Shown in pieces: positions 46,555 to 58,159 of a stretch of DNA of 64,000 nucleotides (position 1 is its first letter; every line of letters starts with the position of its first letter). Made by a program: the position numbers and the translations under genes. The notes under the pieces are model-generated. The model saw only the letters and a program-made list of their open reading frames with translations. It did not search any database and was not told the origin of the DNA. The DNA comes from Tubiluchus corallicola (Eukaryota > Priapulida > Priapulimorpha > Priapulimorphida > Tubiluchidae): contig JAQGDQ010000101.1 in NCBI GenBank assembly GCA_030141605.1, forward strand, positions 253,017 to 317,016, given 5' to 3'.

Positions 46555-46950
46555 TGAAGTACAGCACTGCTGTAAGATATTCAGGGTGTTGCAGTAAAAG
46601 TAGGCAAATTTTCAATTAAAAATCCAAATTTCAATTTTTCCGCTTTGCTCACACATGAACCGTGTGTAGATCGTTCCAAACTAACACATCTGAACTGAGA
46701 GGTACAGCACCTGATTTTTTGTGCAATGCATTTCGGAAATGCAGGTGCTAGTGCTCATCTAACCAGCGAATGGCGAAATGCATGTAACAGAGAAAGAACT
46801 AGTGGCGTGAACGTGAAGCTGTGGTTGTGTGGTAATGATTCTTTCACGTAAGTCATTTTTGAAAAAAATTGTGCGTTTCCTTTCAATATTTTAAAGAGTG
46901 GATTGTTTTGACCTACAGGTCATGATTTGCTTTATAGCATGTCGCAAGCT
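46555..46950 (+). repeat. Family R repeat, copy 3
   Basis: TACAGCACTGCTGTAAGATA, GAGAGGTACAGCACCTG, AAAGAACTAGTGGCGTGAAC and TTGTTTTGACCTACAGG align with copies 1 and 2 and with the THAP-linked tail. Here the tail is uninterrupted, giving an empty site for the 34215 MITE. Confidence 0.8.
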
Positions 46951-48295
46951 AGACTTGTAAGTAAGAAACAATAACTAATAAGAAACTCCACAGGTGTAAC
47001 CCCATTCAATGGTTATACAGGTATATTTTTTACACGTAAACAAATTATATTTAATGAACATTTATTTTGCCGTAAGCCTAACTGAATCTTAAAAAATCAT
47101 GCTAAATATAAGTGACGTCTGCACATTGTATACAAATAATGAATATTACATATATATATATTAAATTGTATGTATGTCTTCTATGGATTTTTGACCCTAA
47201 TAAACACATATCTAAATATAGGGCTAATGTTTGATTATATGCAGGGCTAATGTTTGATTATATGCTTTTTAAACACATTTTAACTCAAAATTAATCAAAC
47301 ATGCAGATGTTTAGATTAAGTTTTATTCTGGAAAAATTATTTGCTCCTCTGAAAATTTTTTTTTCTATTAAAGATATGTTACAAATGAAAGTCAGGCATA
47401 ATTCTATTCAATATTTTTTTATTTGGCTAATTTGCCACACAAAACATTACAACTACATACATAACGCTGATCACATTACGATAATAAAAACAGGTATCTA
47501 CGATTTGAAAATTGTACAAACCAGCCTCGAGGAGAGTAGAAGCGTGAGCTTTCGAGACTCCGGGACTGCGCAAACACTTGTAGTACGTACAAAATAGCTC
47601 AAAGTTAGAACAATATTCAGCTATAAAAACAATTAATGATAATAATACAGACAAATGAGATCAGAGGTGTTTAAAAACGCCAATTAGCAGGTTAGGTAAC
47701 GTGTTGGTAACAAATCAAATATATGTTTTTTAAAACGTTGAAATTGAAGTTCTTTTGGCCATGCACATAATATTTTCTCAAGCTACAGATTCTGATAAGG
47801 TGATATTAAACGGGATAGTTTTTCAGAAAAACATATTTCTATGTAAATATTTTTCTACGTGAGCGAGGTATTTGCACACTTTCTTTATGATCAACTTTCT
47901 TAACTCTTGTAAATAAGCCTATTAATTTTCAAGAGAAGTGAATATAATAGTTTTCGTTTTAACTAATAATTATTCTTAGTAGCTAAAACTTGCTTTAAAT
48001 AATATTCAAAAATATCGCAGCTACTGTAAATCACCAAAGACAGATGTAGGCAGTCTTTGCTTAGTGTACAAACTTGTAACAAAGTTACAAAACTGTGTTA
48101 TGAATAACATTTTGGTGAAATTGAATTCTCGGGAAATTTAAAAAAATATATTTTATAGTTTTTATTTGTGTTTTTACAATTCATTGCTGCGCCAACCGGC
48201 ATGGCTCAGTAATGCTCTGCCGCTAGGGCGGCACTAGCTGCGTGAAGTGCTGTGCCGTAGCACTTTTTCAACTTTATGACTTTGGGATAATTTTT
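46951..48295. other. No gene seen
   Basis: AT-rich DNA with a 22-bp direct duplication (GGGCTAATGTTTGATTATAT) at about 47221-47264. The overlapping opposite-strand frames near 47300-47650 look accidental. Confidence 0.4.
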
Positions 48296-48305
48296 TTCAG
48301 CCTTT

Positions 48306-48700
48306 GTCTAATAGTCGTACCTATGATGAGAAGGTTGCCCATATGTAGGGCGCGAAAAGAATAATGGATGACAGCAAACGCCATTTTTATGTGTAAAATT
48401 ATTATGTTTTCTGTGGTTTCAAGTAATCACCAGTAATTAAGTGAATTACTTTGTGAATTCAATAATTTGTGCGAAACAGTCGAGCAAAATGAGAGATCTG
48501 AACAGAATTGTGTCAAAATAATAAGAAATTAACATTATTAAATGAGACTTGCATTTCGTTACTGAGTTTCAGAAGTATGAGCTGTAACAGTAAAGAACGG
48601 TGTGAACTAAAACTATACAAATTTTCTACATATTCATCCAACACGAGTCTACGAGAGCAATTTTATCACAAAATCAAGGTTTGTGCTGTAACAACGAAGT
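48306..48700 (+). repeat. Dispersed repeat D, copy 1
   Basis: AGTCGTACCTATGATGAGAA, GGTTGCCCATATGTAGGGCG, TTTTCTGTGGTTTCAAGTAA and CATCCAACACGAGTCTACGA are matched at 57227-57605. Confidence 0.88.
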
Positions 48701-48711
48701 ATTAAAGTGTC

Positions 48712-48850
48712 ATGGCTGAACCGGATGCCATTTGCAATTCCGAACTTTCGGAGAATGTAGCTACAGAGATTATCCATGTGACGTCATTGCGCAAGGAGTT
48801 ATGGGCAGCGCGCCATATTGGACGGTATTAGTAGCCACACCGCAGCGTTT
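48712..48850 (+). promoter_or_regulatory. CRE/YY1-containing promoter-like segment
   Basis: GTGACGTCATTGCGCAAGGA contains TGACGTCA (CRE), and GCGCGCCATATTGGAC contains a YY1-like core. A 40-codon frame runs from ATG 48712 (MAEPDAICNSELSEN...) to TAG at 48832-48834 but has no recognised family. It follows repeat D and precedes repeat E. Confidence 0.3.
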
Positions 48851-48894
48851 GTTCATTAGAGTTTATGTTATGAATAAATTTCGGAATCATGAAT

Positions 48895-50345
48895 TAAGTG
48901 ATTAATTAATGGAGTTATCAACTTCATTAGATTATGTTGATAAAGAGACCTCCTAATTGGAATAGATAAATTTATTAATAGAATATGGGAACTCACTTAG
49001 CTGATAAAGCATATATTTAATATAAGGCAAGAAATTATCGTCACAAGAGTTTGTGTTTACAAGTAATAGAACAGGTGTTCATTTAGAGAGTATAAGTTTG
49101 TCACAGGTGTTTGAGTTTAGAGGAAGCGAAGCTTAATTTTATAGCTGTGCATGGTTAGATAATAAACTCATGTAATATTATGCGGAGTTGCTGAACTAAT
49201 TGTGAAGGAACAGAAACTGGTTCTTTTCTTGAACGGAGTTTATTGCCCAAGCGAAGCGAAGAGAAATCTTGGGAAGTAAGATGCTGAATGGATGGAGAGT
49301 CAGATAGCGGTTTCCTCATGCAAGGAGTTGTGTTAGAAAAACACCTGGGTGGTTATAAAACTTACAAGCCCAGGGTGACCTTTGAGCTATTGCAACAATA
49401 CGGCGTTACCGCTATAGCGGACGCGGTTGCGGCAGATTGCAGCATTAGCACGCAATATGATGAAATCTTCGCATGGGTACATAAGATGAGATCTTGAGGA
49501 ACAGGAGAGGCGGCGAGAGTTGGAACTGAGTGGTTGTGGGTTAACCATGTGTCGAGAGAGAAGAGACTGAAGAAGCAAAGACAACGTAAGACCAGCGTGG
49601 ACATCAAATCTGCGTACTCAACTGTTGAGCACTGGATCTACGAATCAAGTCTTACAATGGATTTGGAATTGACCATTTGAACAGTCATCATTGGTCATTC
49701 CACCAAGTTAAGTTATCTTAACGTATCGTAACTTGAGAGCAACTCTGCATAGTAAATGCACAGTGTAATAGACACCTTAAGTGTAACTTGTAGTTGATTG
49801 TAATTGCATACTTCACATTGTAATTAGCACCTTAAGTGCGAAGCGAAGAAATAGTTAAGTGAATCTGATTAGTGTCTCTTGGAGCTAATTTTTAATTGTG
49901 AGCGTCTTTGGCGATTAAGATCAAATATTGTAATATTAGTTGACTAAGAGTAATTGTTGTAAACAATAAACGGATTTCGCTTTTACTTAAATGAATAGTT
50001 TGAGTATGCTTATAGGTGTTTCAGTTAAGCAACATTAAATTCTGTAAACGAATCTGAAGATTTGCTGTGTACATTAAGTAATTTACGAGTTCAATTGCGG
50101 GAACTTTTGCTAGTAAGCTTTAGAGATTAAGACTCTTTCACAGCGCGGAGTCGTAGAAACAGTCTTGTGACAAATTATCATTGCTCTATAGATTTTATCT
50201 TAAGCTCTAGTAGCCAGGTTGTGAATAACCTTATAGCAATTAGTGTAATAGAGGCAGATCACTTTTAAATGAGTCATGTGTCTTAGGTCACGTGTTATAC
50301 GATCACGAGCGAGAGATAAGGATCAATATTAATTAGAGAGATTAA
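48895..50345 (+). repeat. Dispersed repeat E, copy 1
   Basis: Diverged homologue of 51003-52335: GGGAACTCACTTAGCTGA, TGCGTACTCAACTGTTGAGC, AACTTGAGAGCAACTCTGC, AATTGCGGGAACTTTTGC and AGCCAGGTTGTGAATAACC have counterparts in the same order. It contains AATAAA followed by CGGATTT at about 49966. It could be an old long LTR or non-autonomous element. It ends about 85 bases before the broken THAP exon. Confidence 0.75.
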
Positions 50346-50431
50346 TATTACATGATAACGACAACGATAATTGGTACTAGTGACCATAGTATTAAAGACA
50401 CGGCCATATTTAATACTTTCACAAATTTACA

Positions 50432-50608
50432 ATGGTTATTACTTGTGTTGTTGTTGACTGTTCAACAGTCAGAAGAAAAATGTACAGCTATCATTGTACT
50501 GGTTTTCTGCAAACAAGAAGAGTCGGTAAATGTGGATTATTGCAATGAAATGGAAGGACTGGATACCGTCAGTGTACAGCAGATTGTGTAGTGCACACTT
50601 TGTTTCAG
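50432..50608 (+). pseudogene. THAP-domain exon 1, frameshifted
   Basis: ATG at 50432 opens MVITCVVVDCSTVRRK, a THAP N-terminus with both first zinc Cys. The domain then continues in another frame: MWIIAMKWKDWIPSVYSRLCSAHFVS, given here in parts as WIIAMKWKDW and SRLCSAHFVS, with the third Cys and the His. The switch near 50494-50500 and an in-frame TAA at 50527-50529 break it. The donor after TTTCAG (GTACGT) leaves phase 1, which fits exon 2 at 54651. Confidence 0.7.
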
Positions 50609-51002
50609 GTACGTTAGTAAACTAACTCATCATATCAAAATAATAATCGTTACTGACTGACTTTGTTGACCTACAAGAATGGTAGTTTTTCTAGAATGGA
50701 TCATAACTGGGCTGAAAATTCTAGACTGAAATGTAGCAAATGTGTTAATACTTTTAACCCTTAAAAGAGCCCTGTATTTATAGAGGCATGTTCCTGTATG
50801 CGTTGTTTATTTGTGTGATTTGTTAATCGTTTTTGTGTTTATGTTTGTAAAATAAAGCGTTTATTGTTATTATACTTTAAGGCTTTTATTTTATTTCAGT
50901 TGTTTTAAAGTTCCACTGACACCCTGACAGACACTTGCTGTCAAAATTCACTACTGACTAGCAAGATACAAAAAGTGGCTTTATTTCTTTATAAACTCGC
51001 TT

Positions 51003-52335
51003 TTGTGGTGAATAAATTTATAAATCGATGATTTGGTAATAAATCTCATGCCTCCCTGATTTTATAAAATGAATTTATTGATCGATGTAAGAACTCACCC
51101 AGCTGACAAGCCCGGATTTAATGAGATGTAAAAGCGCAAACATACCTGTGAAAAATGTGAGTTTTATCGTTCGCTTTAAGGCAACTAAGATGCTGGAAGC
51201 AGATAGGTATTGTTAGGTGAGGACAGGATTGTTTTTTATAGCTATATGCATAGTTACAAGTAATTAACAGAAACTCTGCGGTAGGTAAATGTTTGTTGAA
51301 AAGAGAATTGATAGTCTTTATCGGCGGTTGACCACGTCAAGGACAGGAAGTTCTGAAGATTTGCCGACTTACAGGATCGTTCCCACGAGCAAAGGAATTC
51401 GAGGACCACCCTTGCTGACCATAAATCGTTTGGAAGCGGATGTCCAGGGATGCCAAGGATGTCCAGGGAAGTCGCCTGTCGCCTGATTGCGTTTGGCGCG
51501 AATTTCGCAAGGTCAGCTCTTCGGGAATATAAGCTCTGAGCTTTAGGAACATGGCGCTCTTTCAACCAGACATTCAGAGGGAGAGACACGCCAGTGTGCG
51601 ACACGAAGTCACACACGTATCAGAGGAGAATCTGACAGGGAACTGAGACAGCTTCGTTCGATTCCAGCGTGGAAAGTTCTGCGTACTCAGCGATAGACTG
51701 GGCACTGGACAACGAGAGTCTCTTAATATCAACTGGAGTTGACCAAGTGTACAGGGTGCATTGTGGTCAATCCGCAGAGTTAAGTAATCTTAACGCATTT
51801 ACAACTGAGAGTAACTTTGCATAACTGTAGTTCACATGAGTTCACATAGTATCGTATTAAGAAGTTCACATTGTAATGTAATGAGCACCTTATGTGCAAT
51901 ATACGGAAAATTGTCAAGTGGAGTACATAAGAGTCTTTTGGGAGCTATACATTAATTGTAAGCGTCACAAGCGTATTAGGACGAATCTTGTAAAGCTACC
52001 TAGAGAGAGAGTAACTTTTGTAAACTAATAAAGCTAGTGCACTTTGACACATAACTATTGAGTTTATGTATGATATAAGTGTGTTCAGAGTTAAGCAACA
52101 CTAGATCCGTGATACGAATCTGACAGGTTCGCATTAATTAATAAAAGCTCAATTGCGGGAGCGACGCTCGAAAGCTTGAGGGAAGTAGACCTTCACTCAC
52201 AACGCAAAGGTCGAGGTGACAGTCTTGAGAGATAAATCATTGCTCGATAGACTCATATCTAAAGCCCTCGGAGCCAGGTGATGAAATCACCTTGTAGCGA
52301 ACAAATAATAAGCGAACCTCTTAAATTAAAATACA
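51003..52335 (+). repeat. Dispersed repeat E, copy 2
   Basis: Counterpart of 48895-50345: AGAACTCACCCAGCTGACAA, TGCGTACTCAGCGATAGAC, ACAACTGAGAGTAACTTTGC, CAATTGCGGGAGCGACG and GAGCCAGGTGATGAAATCACC. It lies in the intron between the two THAP exons. The opposite-strand frames around 51254-51616 lie within it and are not supported. Confidence 0.75.
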
Positions 52336-53510
52336 ATCTATATAATATATAGATATAAGTCACTTTACACTATACGATCGGAAGAATAGATAACTGGTAC
52401 AGGAAACCAGGATTGTACTAAAAGAGAAAGTGATACTTTGGTTAGCATTGAAACACTTCAACGTTAGCGCCGTAGTCACGTGACGTAAGGAACGACCTGC
52501 GCATGTGTGACTCTCGCTGTATTTACATGTGAGCAAACTGAGCATGTGAGTTTTAGCGTGACATCACTGGTATTTCGCGCTGGGTTGCTTTCTTGCTGTA
52601 GTTAATTTTCTGTTTTCTGATCATTTCTGCTTTATAAATGTCTCACTGCCAAGTTACCTTTTGTCTAGTTATACTGTCTGACACTTTGTGAGTTTCAAAA
52701 GTAAACGAAAACGGAGAACAACATTTTTTACTCGTTGAAAGAGCGCTTCATCTTAAGACACTTAGGAAAACCTTTGTGACATTTTTTCGAATGTGCAAAT
52801 GAAATTTCAGAGAGAAAAGCTGTAAATATTTAAGTCAAAAGTATACTCATAATCTACAGTTTGGCTGCTGATCGACGTGTGTATAAGTTTTGTGTAGTCA
52901 GGTACCTTTATTCTACGTGTAGCTGCACAGAGTTTTTTCGCAGGACAGATGGGCGATTCTATTTGTGGCAAAAGGAAAGGATGTTCTATCATATCTACGG
53001 TCGCGTTTTGTGCGACTTTTATTTTAATGTGACCTGTAAAAAATCGGGAGAAATATGTAAAAATGTGAAGAAAGGGAGGCTACCATTAGAAACGGGAGTT
53101 TCCGTTAAATTGGTAGGGTTGAAATGTCTTACTGCTAACCTAGACTAAATATAGTTTTCATGAAATTTCGTTACAAAAATTAATTATTACCTTATTGAGC
53201 ATCTAACCCAAAATGGTGGCTAGTAGCTTACTTGCAGCTTGATTTAATTCGCGGGAGTACAGGGCACACGTGTTGTTCATACAGTCTTCACACAGTTTAA
53301 GTAATGGTACAGTAACATCATACTGCTCTGTATACTGTGTTTGTTACTATAAATGTGTTGTTCCTTGCAGGTTTGTAAATTGGAGACTGATTCTTAGAAG
53401 ATTATTTGCTATGAACAGATAAAAAATATTGAAAGAAATGTTTTTGTTAATAGATAAATCATTACTCAGCAATAACCGCTCTGTTCATAGTCCTCTGCTT
53501 GCTGTGGCCG
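52336..53510. other. No gene seen
   Basis: Between repeat E copy 2 and the CRE minisatellite. GTCACGTGACGTAAGG near 52481 carries an E-box. The 95-codon frame at 52861-53148 shows no domain. Confidence 0.4.
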
Positions 53511-53513
53511 CCA

Positions 53514-54236
53514 GGTGTCTACTGTAATACCTCCCAGTAAGCTCTACCTGACGTGACGTCATATCATTTAGTGTCATGGCAGGCAGGTTGTCTACTGTAC
53601 TAGCTCTCAGTAAGCTCTACCTGACGTGACGTCATAGCATTGAGTGCCATGGCAGGCAGGTTGTCTACTGTACTACCTCTCAGTAAACTCTAACTGACGT
53701 GACGTCACATTGACTGTCATGGCAGGCAGGATGTCTACTGTACTAGCTCTCAGTAAGCTCTACCTGACATGACGTCATAGCATTGACTGTCATGGCAGGC
53801 AGGTTGTCTACTGTACTACCTCACAGTAAGCTCTACCTGACGCGACGTCATAGCATTGACTGTCATGGCAGGCAGGTTGTCTACTGTACTAGCTCTCAGT
53901 AAGCTCTACCTGACGTGACGTCATTGCATTGAGTGTCATGGCAGGCAGGTTGTCTACTGTACTAGCTCTCAGTAAGCTCTACCTGACACGACGTCATAGC
54001 ATTGAGTGTCATGGCGGGCAGGTTGTCTACTGTACTAGCTCTCAGTAAACTCTACCTGACGTGACATCATAGCATTAAATGTCATGCAGGCAGGTTGTCT
54101 ACTGTACTAGCTCTCAGTAAGCTCTACCTGACACGACGTCATAGCATTGACTGTCATGGCAGGCAGGTTGTCTACTGTACTAGCTCTCAGTAAACTCTAC
54201 CTGACGCGATGTCATAGCATTGAGTGTCATGGCGGG
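53514..54236. repeat. 73-bp minisatellite with CRE motifs, 10 copies
   Basis: Ten units of GTCTACTGTACTAGCTCTCA, then GTAAGCTCTACCTGACGTGA, then CGTCATAGCATTGAGTGTCA, then TGGCAGGCAGGTT. Copies 1-4 and 6 keep a perfect palindromic TGACGTCA; the others have single changes. Lies in the presumed THAP intron. Confidence 0.95.
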
Positions 54237-54650
54237 TAATATTTGATACAGGGTCAACAGCGCGCAATTTAAGTAACAATATCACATAAAAGTATTCATC
54301 AGAACTGTCTTAAAAGTTAAGAAATATGTAATTCCGCCTACGCTATAAAAGAAAATAACAAAAAATAGTGTCATAAGACCTTTAAATTAATTCAGTTAAG
54401 ACAAAAATTTTCTTTCTCCATCAACGTTAATTACAATTTGCAATGCTAGAAATATGCCAGTCTGTTTTGGTTATTTATTTTGTAGCAAAATAGTAGTAAC
54501 AGCAAAAAAATTGGCAATCATTTTGTGTATCTCTGACTTTAGTACACTAGTTTTCAATGTCAAAATCATGTTTAATGTTATATTCAAATGGTTGGCCCGC
54601 ATTACTATTAAACTACAATTTTAACTTTGTTTTAATTTGTTCTTTCACAG

Positions 54651-54796
54651 GCAAGAAGAAGAGTGACAATCCTCTTTCTCCAGATTATGCGCCCTCTGTT
54701 TTCTGCGACGTCAAATCACCAAAGAAACGACTCCAGGAGCAGAAATCAGAAACGTATGAAAACAGACAAAACAGGAAAAGAAAACGAGTTGAATAA
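54651..54796 (+). CDS. THAP gene exon 2, end of domain plus basic tail
   Basis: After TTCTTTCACAG, the frame completes a Gly codon and reads KKKSDNPLSPDYAPSVF, the classical end of a THAP domain (HF.sGkks.nPlspdYvPsvF), then a Lys/Arg-rich tail ending RQNRKRKRVE and a TAA at 54794-54796. The tail looks like a nuclear localisation signal. AATAAA lies at 54845-54850. This exon is intact although its exon 1 at 50432 is broken. Confidence 0.72.
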
Positions 54797-54870
54797 GAAA
54801 AACGACATCAGACGGCCACAGATCATTTAGAACTTTCTCACATCAATAAAGTAAAAATTCAGCAAGAAAC
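54797..54870 (+). other. 3' UTR and polyadenylation signal of the THAP gene
   Basis: AATAAA at 54845-54850, 49 bases after the stop codon. Confidence 0.5.
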
Positions 54871-57226
54871 TGTATTGGCATCTACAAATGATACGATTTC
54901 CTCACCGGTATTACCACCATGTTTCTTTGCAAGGAAGCCAGACTGACACGCTAATGAACAAGAAAGCCGTCCAATTACATAAACCTTAAAAACATCGTCT
55001 TGAAATTTAATACCACTTACATGCTGCTTTTTACATACAGGACTTGCGGTTTTGCTGTTTAAATATATATATATATATATATATATATGAAACACAGGAG
55101 AAAGTGGCATAAACGTAAAAGTGGCATAAGTAAAAATGACACAGGACAAAAATGGCACATAAATGAAAACGGCGACTTACTAAAACTTAGTGTTATAGGG
55201 GATAATTTTTCAGTTAATATTTTTTAAGGAAGTTATGCTTCAACACAGTTTGTTGATTTGTTTGACTGTTTCTTTGGGTGTTGTCATGCATGACCGCTAG
55301 CTAACTGGCCGATATGCAGGGCCATTGATCACTATGAGATTTTGAACAGTATAGAAGACTATGCATTATATACAAGGTCATTCTATCTAGGCTAATGTTT
55401 GCCCACTTCATTCAGGTACCGAATTTTCTGTTGAACGGATGTCTATCCAGGCCGTTTTTACCTGGTCAACATACTTGGCACCTTTCTTCTGTTCGTCATA
55501 TGTTTGAGACACGTTTTGTCTATGAGTTTTATTTTGGCCTTAATGGCAAAATTTTGTTGATGTCCTGTGAGAGACAATAGTTAAATGCACAATGTTGTAT
55601 CGACAACCTTTACGTAGCACCAGCACGACTCAGGAGTAAAGTAATTGCCTTGTCATGCTTCTTCACTTAGATGAGCTCTCGTACAACCCACCTTGTGAGG
55701 AATTTGTGGTGGAGTGAGGGACATTGGTGGAGTGTTCACATAGTGGTGGAGTTCGCAGCATTCTGGCTACGCTATTCGGCGGTAGAGGAGACGTAGAGAT
55801 ACGACTACGATTCCAGATTAAACTACTTGTGGTGAGTCAGAACTCATGGATCGGCTACATGGTGGAGCATCCTCCTTATTCCAGTAGAGGATCGTGGATT
55901 TGGGTCTGTGAACCGCCCTTGTGTGCATCCTGGAAGAGCCGGCCATCGGGAACTACGTATAAACATGAGTAAACTCCTTGCTGCTTGTTAAATCTGGACC
56001 CAGTAGGTGTTATTTTCTCCTGTACGTACGATTGTTCTTTGCTTTGTTCTCGTTTAATAATATACTGTATGATTTGCACAACATCTAGGTGTTTAATAGT
56101 TCTATTTCAAAGTTTGTGAAAACCCTTTTACGATTAACAACTCAATGATTATATTTAGTAAAATAATCGAGTCCTATAGGAGAATTGCCCCAACATGAAC
56201 CCAAACGCTTGGTGATGAAATTAGTAGAAATGATTACCCTGACAGGTTAGTAATTTACGAGCTCTGTCTCTTTAGTGTTTCCTGTCTAGCCGTTCACACT
56301 GACGGAGAACATGTGACCCGAGCTTTAAATTTGAGACTTTGATGCTAAATTACCCTAGACGAGTTTTATTCTCACAAACCGTCACAGTTGTATTGTGACT
56401 GACAAGGCAGTAAACCTGTTACGCAAATACTGCCTAATAGATTTCAGGAAAATTGTGGAGAAATCGGGTACAGGGTGGTAAAATAGGAATCTTTTACCCG
56501 GTTCTTTTTTTTGCAAGACTTCGTGAAGCACTTCGTGGAGGTCTCAGGGAGATATTTAGTACTTCTTTATTTATTATCTTCACTTTGACAAACAACTAAG
56601 AGTTAATCCCAGGCTCCATTTCCAGAGATTCTGGCTTGTAAAATTGCGTAAAGCTGTCTGTTTGATTATTACTGCGAATAGCCCTAGTGGTACGTAAGTA
56701 TCTATATATTTGTCAGTTTATCACCATGGCCAAAATTAATAGTTAAAAAGAGTAGATAAACACTATGTGGAATATTCGTGCATTACTGATTGTAAATCTA
56801 TTTAATGAACAAAATATTTTGTGGGTATTTTGCTAGTTTATATGAAACCATTACTGGTACATTTTTGTACGTTTGCTTGTTTATCTTTGTGTTACGTTTT
56901 TTTAATAAAAAAAATCAAATGAATAAGTTTAAGATTGTTCGGCTTTGAAGGAATGGTCTGTTTCCTACTGAATGCATTCTACATGTAGTTGCATTATATG
57001 AATTATATGCAGTGTACTTAAGTGAACTAAATTATATTTCTGAAGATATAATGAGTTCCACAAACAATGGAAAATTTTTATTTAGTTTAACAAGCGTTTA
57101 AACAATAATAGCAGCCAACCAGAATGTTCTAAGCTAAAAAGTTCTGAATTGTGTTAGAAAGCATTGTGCTCAATTCTGAAAATGGAAAACTGTAAGTCGT
57201 TTCTGACTGTACAGTTTTTTCTCCAG
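54871..57226. other. No gene established
   Basis: Includes an AT dinucleotide run (55063-55087) and a less AT-rich stretch at about 55680-55970 with GTGGTGGAGT and CATTGGTGGAGTG motifs whose frame (55724-55972) has no recognised domain. The latter could be a transposon fragment. Confidence 0.35.
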
Positions 57227-57605
57227 TAGTCGTACCTATGATGAGAAGGTTGCCCATATGTAGGGCGTGGAAAGAATAATGGACGACAGAAAACGCCATT
57301 TTTACGTAAAATTATCATGTTTTCTGTGGTTTCAAGTAATCGCCAGTATTTACGTGAATTACTTTGTGAATTCAACAATCTGTGTGAAACAGTCGAGCAA
57401 AATGTTCTGAACCGAAATGGGTCAAAATAATAAGAAATTAATATTATTAAATGAGGTTTGTATTTCATTACTGAGTTTCAGAAGTATGAGATGTGACAGT
57501 AAAGAACAGTGTGAACTAAAACTATACAAAATGGCTACATATTCATCCAACACGAGTCTACGAAATTATTTTATCACAAAATTAACGTTTGTGATTCATC
57601 CGCTA
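57227..57605 (+). repeat. Dispersed repeat D, copy 2
   Basis: Near-identical to 48306-48700 (AGTCGTACCTATGATGAGAA through CATCCAACACGAGTCTACGA). Confidence 0.88.
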
Positions 57606-58155
57606 TTAATTATTTAAATGAATACAAATTAGCGAAACAAATGTAAAAAAATCGCTTATTACTTTAGAATCCAACGCCCCACAAACGCTTGAGAACTGCT
57701 CCGTTATTTATTTTACATTGTACCAGATAAACAGAGTAAGCCATGTATCAGCACAACAAAGGCAAGGCTAATCCAACTACCTCATTAGCGAATGTATGGC
57801 CTAACTATCAACAATTAATGGCTAACCATTTTCAAGTATCTATAAACAGTGTTGTAAATGTAAGCAAATTTGACTGACAAACTTGGTGCAAGAGAAAGCT
57901 GTACTACTTTAGAAACCAGCTTAACTAAAACCACAACTAAAATGATCTGTGGATTCCAGTCATTACATTTAAATAACAGACAATGAACCAATATATTTCA
58001 CGCCAGCCAAAATAAAAAATATTTGGTCTTTATTTTTGCCTTTAATTTTACTTTTTTCAACGTTTCTGTAAAATTGGGTCTGATTTTTATGCATTTTCTT
58101 TGATAATTTGACAATTTGTTGAAATGTTTACAGTTTTCGAGAACTAGGTATTGTC
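57606..58155. other. No feature seen
   Basis: AT-rich sequence between repeat D copy 2 and the ~102-bp minisatellite. No exon signature. Confidence 0.4.
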
Positions 58156-58159
58156 ACTT

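Noticed and set aside
48712-48834. 40-codon frame as a small gene
   Set aside because: It has no homologue that I recognise and lies in a repeat-rich promoter-like segment. Kept only as a regulatory candidate.
52861-53148. 95-codon frame as a gene
   Set aside because: No domain, splice context or polyadenylation signal. Its composition suits chance.
53514-54236. CRISPR-like direct repeats
   Set aside because: Units are contiguous with no unique spacers, and the DNA is eukaryotic. The same applies to 58160-58895.
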